Of a stretch of DNA of 64,000 nt, positions 51,974-61,324 are shown in pieces. Below the pieces are notes generated by a model, which was not told the DNA's origin, ran no database searches, and saw only the letters and a list, made by a program, of their open reading frames with translations. The position numbers and the translations under genes are program-made. Every line of letters starts with the position of its first letter. The first letter of the stretch is position 1. Source of the DNA: Strigamia acuminata (Eukaryota; Arthropoda; Chilopoda; Geophilomorpha; Linotaeniidae); NCBI GenBank assembly GCA_949358305.1, contig OX442315.1, forward strand, positions 32,142,427 through 32,206,426, written 5' to 3'.

Positions 51974-52147
51974 TATTACAATGTAGCTCTCTGGGTTTAT
52001 TTAATTCTGGTTAATTATTGATTTTATTTTTGATTGACAAAATAAATTTAATTAGGTGATAATACAATTTAGCTCTCTGGGATTTTGTTTTATTCTGTTT
52101 AATTATTGATGATTTTATTTTTGATCGACAAAATAAATATAATAGGT
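51974..52147 (+). repeat. Two-copy tandem repeat, about 85 bp unit
   Basis: The block from TTACAATGTAGCTCTCTGGG to GACAAAATAAATTTAATTAGG recurs next to itself with small changes. Confidence 0.75.
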
Positions 52148-53799
52148 TCATGGATTACTTGTTTAAAATTAAGTAGGGTTGGGAGGTCTAATTTGTATGG
52201 CTTTGTATTTTTATTTTCACTCATTCATTTGAAGAAAATGTACTGTATTACGCTTATACTTTTTATAATTATTAAAATGTGAATTTAAACCTTTTTGTTT
52301 TCATTCTAACAATTTTATCTAAACGTATGACAGAAGTGCAAAAATAAATGATAATCATGGAACTTTGCTCGGTATATTGATGTCAAAATCAAACTGAAAA
52401 ATCCCCATCAACACACACATAAGCGCAATAAATACATGATTTTTAGAAACAATGACAGTTAATTGCACTATTCACCCATGGCAATTAACAAATTTAGTCT
52501 CTTGTGTTTTCATGTGCAAAAAACAAAATTTTGTCATTGATTTTGGTATCGAGATACCAGATGCAGGATAAGTTCTTTACTTTGCTGAATAAAATGACTC
52601 ATTCTACATTACATGCAACACCAAAGACTTAAAAGTTAAATCAACTTTTTAAACATATCGCAGCGAAATGTCATCCACAAAAATGACTGGTTTCCTAAAC
52701 AGCATAAAAAAGAAACAAATCCTTTTTACAAATCCCACAATTAAATTACAAAATAATTTTTGTTTCAGTCGACACAGTTAATATCTGCAAACGAAAAACG
52801 TAAAGAAATATGGATTTTCAACTAATTGTAAAATCTGTAATACAAGATGAACCAGAAAAACCTGATGCTTTTGTAAATGTAATTATTCATTTTGCTCTGC
52901 GCCATCCATTGCTCCATGACTACTAAAATGGTGTTGGTTGAGGTGTTGCTGTCAATGAGTCGATGTTATTTTGTCAATTCATTGAATGGAAACCTCGAGA
53001 GAACCTTATACGAGAACCACCAGAAAAATCAATGGAAATGGCCTATTACAATATTAATTAGAATTTTTAAATCAACTTCATAGAACTAAATAAAACTTGT
53101 GCAAGCTCAAACAGTTCACTGGCCTTGTTTTGTCTCCCATTTGTGTAACGTTTGCTACAATAAATTTAAGAGAAAAAAAAAGATTTTGACTCAAATACAT
53201 TAATTAGTAAATGAAAAAGAGTGAGTAATGTCTTAAGTCGTAAACCTAATCCATAAAACATGTTTACTTTTGTTTAACCTTCAATCCTAAGAAAATTTTA
53301 AAACTCGTTTACTATTTCCACACGTCATTATAGAAACTATGTGTTAAAAAAAATAATTAACACAAAAAGTTGATAAAAATTAATCTACTTATAGAATCAA
53401 ATGTAAAAATTACCAAAAATTTCCAATTATTTCCCAATAAAAAATCCCAAAACCCACAAAACGTGTGAAATCAATTTCTCAACTCACTCTGACAACAAAC
53501 TGTCAAAGACAGCATTTCGCAAGAATAAACAAACACGAATTGCACCGTTTAAAGCACTTCTCTACCGGCTGCATGATACCAAGAATTCTTTTGCAACAGT
53601 CAAAGACATCTCTCCTCAAACCTAATATTTGTACATAGTACAAGGGTGAGTTCAAGGTTCCATACCTCACTTCGAAGCATAGTCGTAAAACAAAACCAAA
53701 CAATAGACCCGAAATTATTTCCTAGTAAAGTTCACAATTGCAGGACATACCAGTTAAAACCAAACTTGCTTACTGGTTCACTTATTTGCCCACATCAAG
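52148..53799 (+). other. Gene-poor region between cGLR 2 and the Gly/Pro-rich peptide gene
   Basis: AT-rich. One possible short exon begins at ATG 52811 (M-D-F-Q-L-I-V-K-S-V-I-Q-D-E-P-E-K-P) after a TTTCAG at 52764-52769. A later open segment (about 52991-53060) has R-E-P-P-E-K-S-M-E. They could be pieces of a small gene, but I could not join them. Nothing else seen. Confidence 0.35.
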
Positions 53800-53807
53800 T
53801 ATAAAAG
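53800..53807 (+). promoter_or_regulatory. TATA box of the Gly/Pro-rich peptide gene
   Basis: TATAAAAG, 75 nt before the predicted ATG; a start site near 53830 would leave a leader of about 50 nt. Confidence 0.65.
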
Positions 53808-53881
53808 ACCTGCCTCGCGCTGCATACAACCACAGCAATTCTTCTCTTGCATCGAACCACATTCTCCCAACCGAAACAACA

Positions 53882-54292
53882 ATGTCTCGCACATTATTTC
53901 TCTGCACACTTCTCATGGCATGCGTCATTGTAACCATTGGACAACTGGAGACCACAACCCCAAGATTTGGAAGCCAACCTACGGGCGGGTTATTCGGCGG
54001 AGGACACCCACCGCCACCGAACGGTCAGCAACAGCCGGGCGAACTCGGCCGTCCTTCGGGTGGATTTCCTCCTCAACCAACCGGTCAGAATGTGGGTGGA
54101 CTTCATCCTTTGTCCAGCAGCAGTGTTTTCCGTCGTGATGTTACGACCACTGGAGCTTCGACGACCGGGAATCCATCGCGCCCAGTTATTCGAGACACCG
54201 TTCATGCCGGGACGACCGAAAAACAGCCGGGGCTTTTGAACCGAGGAAGTACACAGAATAGCCGATTCACTACTAGCAGACCACTCCATTAA
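53882..54292 (+). CDS. Secreted Gly/Pro-rich peptide, family not recognised
   Basis: 136 residues from ATG 53882 in good context (ACAATGTCT). The frame is open upstream, but the TATA box favours this start. The first about 20 residues (MSRTLFLCTLLMACVIVTIG) form a clear signal peptide. The mature part is rich in Gly, Pro, Thr, Gln and Ser, with FGSQPTGGLFGGGHPPPP and PTGQNVGG, and a possible dibasic site (F-R-R-D). There are no cysteines after the signal. Size and composition would fit an antimicrobial or cuticle/silk-like peptide, but I see no family motif. It is intronless. Confidence 0.6.
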   Translation: MSRTLFLCTLLMACVIVTIGQLETTTPRFGSQPTGGLFGGGHPPPPNGQQQPGELGRPSGGFPPQPTGQNVGGLHPLSSSSVFRRDVTTTGASTTGNPSRPVIRDTVHAGTTEKQPGLLNRGSTQNSRFTTSRPLH

Positions 54293-54660
54293 ATGCGATT
54301 ACTGTCAGCTGTCACCACAATAATGTTTGATCAAGAATTGTTTGCGTGAGGAATTAGTTTGTTTTTATACTGATGTAATAGTGTATAGACAATTAAAATA
54401 GTTTTTAGCATGGCTTTTCTGAATTGATTCCTTTAGTAATAGCATTCGTTTTCGGGTATTGGCATTTTGTGGCCAAAAATTCATTGAAATAAATCAAGTC
54501 ATTTGTGCAGGAAAAAGATTTTCTGTCCGACCTAGCACAGACAAAATATTCAAACGTGAGAAAAGTTGGAGAAAAATTTTCAATCATAAGATAATAATTA
54601 CTTCAAACAATAACAACATACTATATTTGGCTTCCTGGGCTATTTGCAGGCCACGTTCCG

Positions 54661-55580
54661 TTAACTATCCATATTCAGCACCATAAATTCGTATTACACA
54701 TAAAACCTAATCAGAATTGTCTGTAATGTAATAACGTGCTTGTATACAGACAATTAAAAACTGCTTTTACATAAGATTTTTGATTGTCTATTCAAATAAA
54801 TTCAAATGTAATATCACATAACTTCAAAACGATTGGTGCAAATCGAGTAACACCTACAGGTCCCGGCAAAACACCAAAAGAAGCGGAAAAAAACTCTTCA
54901 ACAGTTAACCGCTTGAGTATTCACTTTTCTTGAATATAAATGAAATAGTAATTACCATGTTCTATTTTCTTTCTATTTAGAAACATTGTTTCTCCTTACC
55001 AATATGCAGCAATATATATTATTTCTATTTCTCTACGTCTCAATTGTCTGTTTTGTGAGTCAAACAGCTGGAGACTGTGTTTGGCAAGGAATGGCTCCAT
55101 TTTGTGAGGGAGAATGCAGCAAAGGCCATACGAAATGCGAAGGTGTTGTGTCAGATGGTGCACAATGCTGGACTGGTGAAAAAAATTTCTGTTGTACCGC
55201 TACACCTCTTTGTTCAACGCACGATTTAGTAGACGACTAAAATCTTAATTAACACTGTATGATTATTTAAAGAATGCTGCAATTCTTGATCTGATCAATA
55301 AACAGTCAAAAAATTGATAATAAAAAAGTCCAAATATTATTATACAGGAAAACATTACATTCACAATCTACTTGAATAAAAAGAAGTTGATTATCTTTTT
55401 TTTTTCTGTTCTAAAAGCACAAAATAACATTTTAAAAATATCCCTTAAATTAATTTATTAGAATTATGTCGAGTTGATACGCACATCCGCGTTCATTTCT
55501 GGCATTTTTATGGCAATCGATTATAATTGCAAATGAATAGTAATAATTACTTCGAGTTATTACAGTACACCAAACACCGC
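54661..55580 (+). repeat. Segmental duplication unit 1 carrying a Cys-rich peptide gene
   Basis: Promoter, coding and 3' sequence align with 58781-59718 at high identity apart from the mature-peptide codons and small indels. Confidence 0.85.
55004..55240 (+). CDS. Secreted eight-cysteine peptide 1
   Basis: 78 residues from ATG 55004; TATAAA at 54935-54940 and AATAAA at 55297-55302 bracket it. Residues 1-23 are a signal peptide. The mature part (about 55 residues) has cysteines spaced C-x8-C-x3-C-x6-C-x9-C-x7-CC-x5-C. It contains CVWQGMAPFC and CWTGEKNFCC and ends in acidic residues. The C-x-W-x-G-x-x-P-[FY]-C pattern recalls small secreted proteins I have seen in nematodes and fungi, but I cannot name the family. 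Likely secreted defence or regulatory peptide; function unknown. Confidence 0.8.
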   Translation: MQQYILFLFLYVSIVCFVSQTAGDCVWQGMAPFCEGECSKGHTKCEGVVSDGAQCWTGEKNFCCTATPLCSTHDLVDD

Positions 55581-55892
55581 GTCTCAGTTGGATCCGGCTG
55601 AAAAACTTTCAAATTTTTCAATTTCAAACTCGATTTTACAACGCAGTTAACCAATTTAAAAGAGATTTTCACGAGCGAGTTCAATGATATCAAGCAGAAA
55701 TTGCCTGATTTAACGAAAATTAAACGCCAGTTGATTGCAATCGAGCACAATAATAATAAAATAGTCAAAATCTTGGCAAAGAAGTGCTTCAATTTAGATT
55801 GAATTTCAGGGGACGGTTGCAAGCGTAAAGGGATTGAATTGAGACTGTAATTAGGAGTTAGCAACGCAGGAGAATTACTTGAATAAATGTTA

Positions 55893-56990
55893 TACGTTGT
55901 TCACACCAACGGATGTAGTTTGGCTGGACCTGATCCACCCGATCAGATCAACTGAACCGAGTTCCAATATTCACCCGGATTATGTTGTGTGTTCACACCA
56001 AAAAGTTGATTCAATCAAACAAAACCGGGTTTTAATAGCTACAGGTTTTAGGAACACCTCACTAATGCTATGTTCACACTTAAACCACTTTTCTAGAACT
56101 TATCATTTTCTACAAGTCTAAGTTCTACAAATCTGAAATCAATTTTTCACACTTAAGGATAGTTTTGTACAAGTGTCAGATTGTTAGGGGTTTGCATTGT
56201 TGCCTGTAGCTAATTATCTATTAAAGATAGAAACTTCTACTTTTTTTTAAAAGAAAGAGGGATGCCAGTTTAGTAAACCGACATATTTTTTTAATTTTTT
56301 TTCCACATTAAAAGTTGACAATTTTGGGGTCGAAAGGAAAGTGCGCGATCTATTTCCACTCTATCGAAACGAACAAAACACATTTCCGTTCGTATTTCAC
56401 GAACCATTAGGGCTAGAAATACGTTCTTTTTTTTAAAAGAAAGGTCGTTTTATTCTCCATCTTTTGATGTATTGTATTAATTTTTTGATGCATTTGAAAG
56501 TGCTTTATTTTAATGCCGAAAGTTGCCTTAAAAGTTTAATTGGCATCCATTTTATTTTTTGGATTTTCCTAGCATCAGTCACATGACGCAATGGGGGCGT
56601 GTTTTGCAGTTGTGACGTCAAGTTTTAGAAAACTTTTCTACAACTTGAGTTTTAGAAAAGTCCGCCATCTTGTTTTGAGTAGTAGAAAACCTTTGGTAGT
56701 GTGAACAGAGGTTTTCTACAAAAGTTGCGGGTTTTGTACAAAAGTGGTTTAAGTGTGAACATAGCATAACATGATTCGAATTTATTCATTTTCATTGTTG
56801 TTGTTGTTGTTAATGGAAAGCTACAGACTTGTGCCTGCACAGTCTGTTTCTGTTTCTGGGAACTCGATTGGCGAACGGAGTTATTGGGCACATGGATCTA
56901 GATCCGTGAACCGAGATCAGTGTTCACACCGCTCATGGATCTATATCCGCAGCTTTGGATGAGATCAAAAACCTTGGTGTAAACAAGGTA
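55893..56990 (+). mobile_element. Non-autonomous TIR element (outer), TA duplication
   Basis: Ends TACGTTGTTCACACCAACGG and, on the other strand, TACCTTGTTTACACCAAGG, flanked by TA. It carries no transposase and contains a second TIR element at 56066-56766. Confidence 0.65.
56066..56766 (+). mobile_element. Harbinger-like non-autonomous element (inner), TAA duplication
   Basis: About 28-bp perfect inverted ends (TGCTATGTTCACACTTAAAC and its complement), flanked by TAA at 56063-56065 and 56767-56769. The 3-bp TAA duplication suits PIF/Harbinger. No transposase is encoded. Confidence 0.8.
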
Positions 56991-57590
56991 TAAGACGATA
57001 TTAATCTCAATGAGGCAAAAAATTAAAGCAAATACAAAATTGAATAGCGAATAGATCCCATAATGGTCACAAAAACTCATACATACGGGAATGAAACATC
57101 CATGAAACATCATTGCTTCCGCGCATGATTGACCTATGTACAGGTTATAAATTTACCGTTGAAATGCAAAGATTATTTAAGGCTACCATAATTAGAGCAA
57201 TGTTAAAATAAGTTTGGTACTACAGAGTGGGCCAAAAATCACGAACTGGTCTGAAGTCTAAATAACTATTTTTAAATTTTTCTGTAACTATTTTGTAAAG
57301 AAAACTTAGGAGATTAATCATGGAAAAATTCACGACCAGACAGAGAACACAAATTGATAAATTCCACTTACAAACCCGAGGATCAATAATTCTATCCCAA
57401 CATCCAACAATCAAATGTCTAATCATATCTAACAATATGCTCATTGGGGCAGAATTGACCCTTCTAGTGTCCTTGATAATATGTATTGCCACAAAATAGC
57501 GCAAGCGTAGTAAAACACACCTGTAACGGTGTGTTCGTTTAATAAATAAAGCACTCCATTACACCGACTCACACTGCACATCATTCTCCA
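56991..57590 (+). other. Non-coding stretch with a mariner-like end
   Basis: AGAGTGGGCCAAAAATCACG at about 57225 resembles a mariner inverted end, but I found no matching partner. Near 57530-57595, AATAAATAAAGCACTCC and following bases look like the end of an LTR. No gene seen. Confidence 0.4.
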
Positions 57591-57960
57591 AATACGACAA
57601 TGGCGACGAGCACGAGATTCGAGATGCAATCCAGAGATATCCAGTGCAATCAACAGTGAAAAGAAGTTTAAAGTGGCGGAAGAACGATTAGGAACATTGG
57701 GGAATACTAATCCACGCATTTTTGTGGAATTTAAAGAGAAAATTGCGTCGAATTTGACCGTGCCAACTGTGAGTGGATTCGTCATATCGGAGAGATATCT
57801 AGACCAGCGATAGACAAAGTGGATGAAAGGTTTGAAGTTTTACCTCGTAGCGTCCAAAATAGCTGACGCCACACAAAAGAAGGCGACTTTGCTTCATTTG
57901 GCAAGCCATTTGGCCCAAGCTATTTCACCATTGGGATGGTTTTCGGGTATGGGTATCGCT
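57591..57960 (+). pseudogene. Degraded retrotransposon gag fragment
   Basis: TGGCGACGAGCACGAGATTCG (about 57600) looks like a primer binding site. Further on, a frame near 57825-57930 reads W-M-K-G-L-K-F-Y-L-V-A-S-K-I-A-D-A-T-Q-K-K-A-T-L-L, the usual start of insect Ty3 Gag. Frames are broken. A possible continuation (C-E-Y-A...E-E-D-L-I-V-D-Q-I) appears at about 58505-58590 beyond a Tc1 fragment. Confidence 0.5.
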
Positions 57961-58024
57961 CCAAAACATTAAATTAAGTGTATCATGGACCAATATACTT
58001 ATAAAAAAGTATTAGAGGATTGTT

Positions 58025-58144
58025 ATGCTTCCATTTGCAGATGATAAACTGCCTTTGACATGGATATTTCAGCAGGAAAATGATTCTAAGCACAAAGTCA
58101 AGTCAATTGCTCAGTGTTCCAAACCCATCACATTTAGGTTTTGA
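58025..58144 (+). pseudogene. Tc1/mariner transposase fragment
   Basis: Forty codons with L-P-L-T-W-I-F-Q-Q-E-N-D-S-K-H, matching the W-x-F-Q-Q-D-N-D-P-K-H segment of Tc1-type transposases; the second catalytic Asp is Glu here. GTGCTAAACTTTTGTCCAGC at about 58268 resembles a Tc1 end. A small relic only. Confidence 0.65.
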
Positions 58145-58780
58145 CTTGGCCTGCACAATCACACATTCAAAATTTTGGTTATCCAACAAAATATTGAAAT
58201 GTATTGTTCAAAAATAAACAATGATTTTCTAAAGAAACCGGTGTTTTTTTGTGCTTTTTTGGATGTGGTGCTAAACTTTTGTCCAGCAACAAAACACTAA
58301 AAATTACTATTATTAATTACAATGTATGATTTGTTTAAATGTTTTAGCATTTTCTAAGGCAGAATTTAATGCTAAATTCATATTTTGTATCAGAAAGATG
58401 CTGCAGGCTTTACTTTTTTGTCAAAACACTAAATAGTGTAAGTGACAGTAGTAGTGCTAAACCTTTGGCCACCACTGCGTGTCACCAGATTAAATGCCAC
58501 TGTAAAAGCGTGCGAATATGCGAATTTGGAAGAAGATTTAATTGTAGATCAAATTTTGGAGAAAAGAAAGGGTATGGGAAAAAGCATTGCAAAATAACAT
58601 TATAACATTGTTAATTTGTAGTTTTCTTATTGTGGGTAGAGCCAAACTGCATGATGTCATAATTTTCCAATGGTCTATTGGTTCTCCAAAATTCCTTACA
58701 CTCTAGATTCTAGAAAATTAATTGCACCATGGCTCATTTGGATTAATTCGAGAAAGCATCTCACACTAAAAAACCTTTTG
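58145..58780 (+). other. Non-coding region with transposon debris
   Basis: Apart from the Tc1 end and the possible gag continuation noted above, nothing coding seen. Confidence 0.5.
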
Positions 58781-59718
58781 TTAACAATCCATATTCAGCA
58801 CCATAACTTCGTATTACACATAAAACCTAATCAGAATTGTCTGTAATGTAATAACACGCTTGTATACAGACAATTAAAAACTGCTTTTACATAATATTTT
58901 TTATTGTCTATTAAAGTAAATTGAAATGCAGTATCTTTAAGTTCTCGAAATCACATAACTTCAAACGATTGGTGCAAATCGAGTAACACCTATAGGTCCC
59001 AGCAAAACTCCAAAAGACGCGTAGAAAAGCTCTTCAACAGTTAACCGCTTGAGTATACACTTTCCTTGAATATAAATGAAATAGTAATGACCATGTTCTA
59101 TTTTCTTTCTATTTAGAAACATTGTTTCTCATTACCAATATGCAGCAATATATATTATTTCTATTTCTCTACGTCTCAATTGTCTGTTTTGTGAGTCAAA
59201 CAGCTGGAGACTGTAAATGGGTAGGAAAGCCTCCGTATTGTCAAGGGTATTGCGAAAAACCCTATAAACACTGTGCAGGCGTTATGCCAGATGGTGAATC
59301 ATGCTGGACCGGTGAAAAAGATTACTGCTGTACCGATCCATCTCTTTGTGAAACGCACGATCAAAATTACGATTAAAATATTGACTAACACTATGATTGT
59401 TTAAAGAATATTGCAATTCTTGATCTGATCAATAAACAATAAAAAAAAATTGATAATAAAATAGTACAAATATTATTATACACAAAAACATTACATTCAC
59501 AATCTACTTGTCCAAAAACAAGTTGATTAGCTTTTATTTTCTGTTCTAAAACCACCAAAATAGCATTTTAAAAACTATCCCCGAAATTAATTTATTAGAA
59601 TTATGTCGAGTTGATACGCACATTTCTGGCATTTAGGCAATCGATTACAATTGCAAATAAATAGTAATAATTACTTCGAGTAATTTATAGTCGCCATACA
59701 GTACACCAAACACCACCC
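58781..59718 (+). repeat. Segmental duplication unit 2 carrying a Cys-rich peptide gene
   Basis: Aligns with 54661-55580, including the TATA region (TATAAA at 59071-59076). Confidence 0.85.
59140..59376 (+). CDS. Secreted eight-cysteine peptide 2
   Basis: 78 residues from ATG 59140. The signal peptide is identical to peptide 1 in sequence and codons. Cysteine spacing is exactly the same (C-x8-C-x3-C-x6-C-x9-C-x7-CC-x5-C), with CKWVGKPPYC and CWTGEKDYCC. Only about 29 of 55 mature residues are shared with peptide 1, nearly all of them cysteines, glycines and the W-T-G-E-K core. Flanking DNA is far more similar, so change is concentrated in the mature peptide. Function unknown; a defence peptide is the most natural guess. 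Confidence 0.8.
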   Translation: MQQYILFLFLYVSIVCFVSQTAGDCKWVGKPPYCQGYCEKPYKHCAGVMPDGESCWTGEKDYCCTDPSLCETHDQNYD

Positions 59719-61324
59719 AGGAGTGTGTAATCCACAATTGTTTATTTTTTTAAAAAAAATAAAGTATTGTTATTATCTAAACAGTCAATACTTTCTTTAT
59801 TTAAATGCACCTCTCTCTCACATTGTTACAAACAGTTACAACACACAGAATTCTTTACTGTGTGTTGTCACACAACTTCTTTATTATTTGAGTAAAAAGG
59901 CCAATTTTATTATTACACTTGGCGAATAGGCTGCTAGACATGTGACATCATAACTTCTCATAATTAAAACTGGGTTTACTGGCAGCCAGATCAAATCCAG
60001 GCTATTGCAGCTTAGATATAAATTATATAGATTATAATCTATATCTATGATTGCAGCATGCCGCTTAAAAGCTGGGTAATGCGATAATAGAATTGTTAAC
60101 GCAGTGGTGGGGTCAAGTTCCCTGCTCAGTTTTCACTCACCACAAAAGGCAACAAGATTAATCAGAAATCAAACTTCCAAGCAAAAAAATGGCGACGAAG
60201 AGTTGTATCACTTTTAGACTGGTTTAAATTATCTATTCCTCCGACATTAAGCTTCAACAACCTTTCTTTCTTTCTTTCTTTATTTATTATTTATAATGAT
60301 ACGATACAATTTTTAAAAAATACTTCAGTAATAATCCAATATATTCAACACAATTCACTCGGAAAATAAATCTGTTATTATTTGTATCAATATCGTCTCA
60401 AACCAACAGCCGAGGCCGAAATAAGTTCTGTTTCGTGCGCACCAACTAATACACAGCAATTAACAGTGAACAGATTGTACAAAAAGGAGCAAAGCGTCAA
60501 AAGAAATGATGTTTGTAAAAACAACTTTCCACACCAGCACCAACAGTAAACCGAAAACGGGACTGGATAGATACACAGGCAAACAGTGGTGGAATGCCCG
60601 CATTGCAACCGCCAAATCGAGAAACAGGACCGCAGCTGGTTAATTTTCGCACCACATTTAGAATAAACTCTTGAATCGCCATTTATACATTTATATTTCG
60701 GCGGACGAGTCATTGGCTCTTTTTTTTTTTACTCAATTTCCTGCAATTAAATTAAATTAAATGTCTAAAATGCTTCTTTTTGGACATAGAATTTACACTC
60801 TACTTACGGTATTTTATCAGTGATTTACTTACAGGAAAAATACTAAATTTAACAAAACGAAATAAAAATAAATAAAAAATAAGTTGAAAAAATCGACAGC
60901 GAGAGTGTTACCAATTTGTATCCATTGAATGGTTTGAGTGTAGTATTATTACCATAATACTATTACGTTATTACGTTGAGGAAAGGGAACATCCAACCCT
61001 CGTAAAACCATCGTATCAACGATCAAAATTTAACGCGGAGAGAGAAAATAGAAAGAGCCCGCCCAAATCAGTGCATCCATAGATTTAACATTAAATTACA
61101 AATGGCGACGAATAAACAATAGTTTAATTTCAAAAAATATGACGTCACAAATTTTACATACGTCACCAAAAAAGCATTGTTAGTTTAGAAAAAATAATAT
61201 TAAAATTTCTTCAGGTTAGTGTTCAAATGTTTTAATCAACTGTCTCTTACGGACGTAATCTGCCATCTAGCAAAAACAACGGGCAAATTAAACAAAATGT
61301 ATAGCGAAAATAATGTTAATTTGC
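59719..61324 (+). other. Intergenic region before TTK
   Basis: AT-rich. On the minus strand a 61-codon frame (60682-60497) has G-G-x-x-A-G-I-P...S-I-Q-S-R-F-R-F-T...K-H-H-F, faintly like cytochrome c oxidase subunit 7C, but too weak to call. A TGACGTCA word lies at 61140-61147. No gene seen. Confidence 0.4.

Noticed and set aside
54957-54980. Seven-codon upstream ORF before both Cys-rich peptide genes (also 59093-59116)
   Set aside because: It lies only about 20 nt after the TATA box, so it probably starts upstream of the transcription start.
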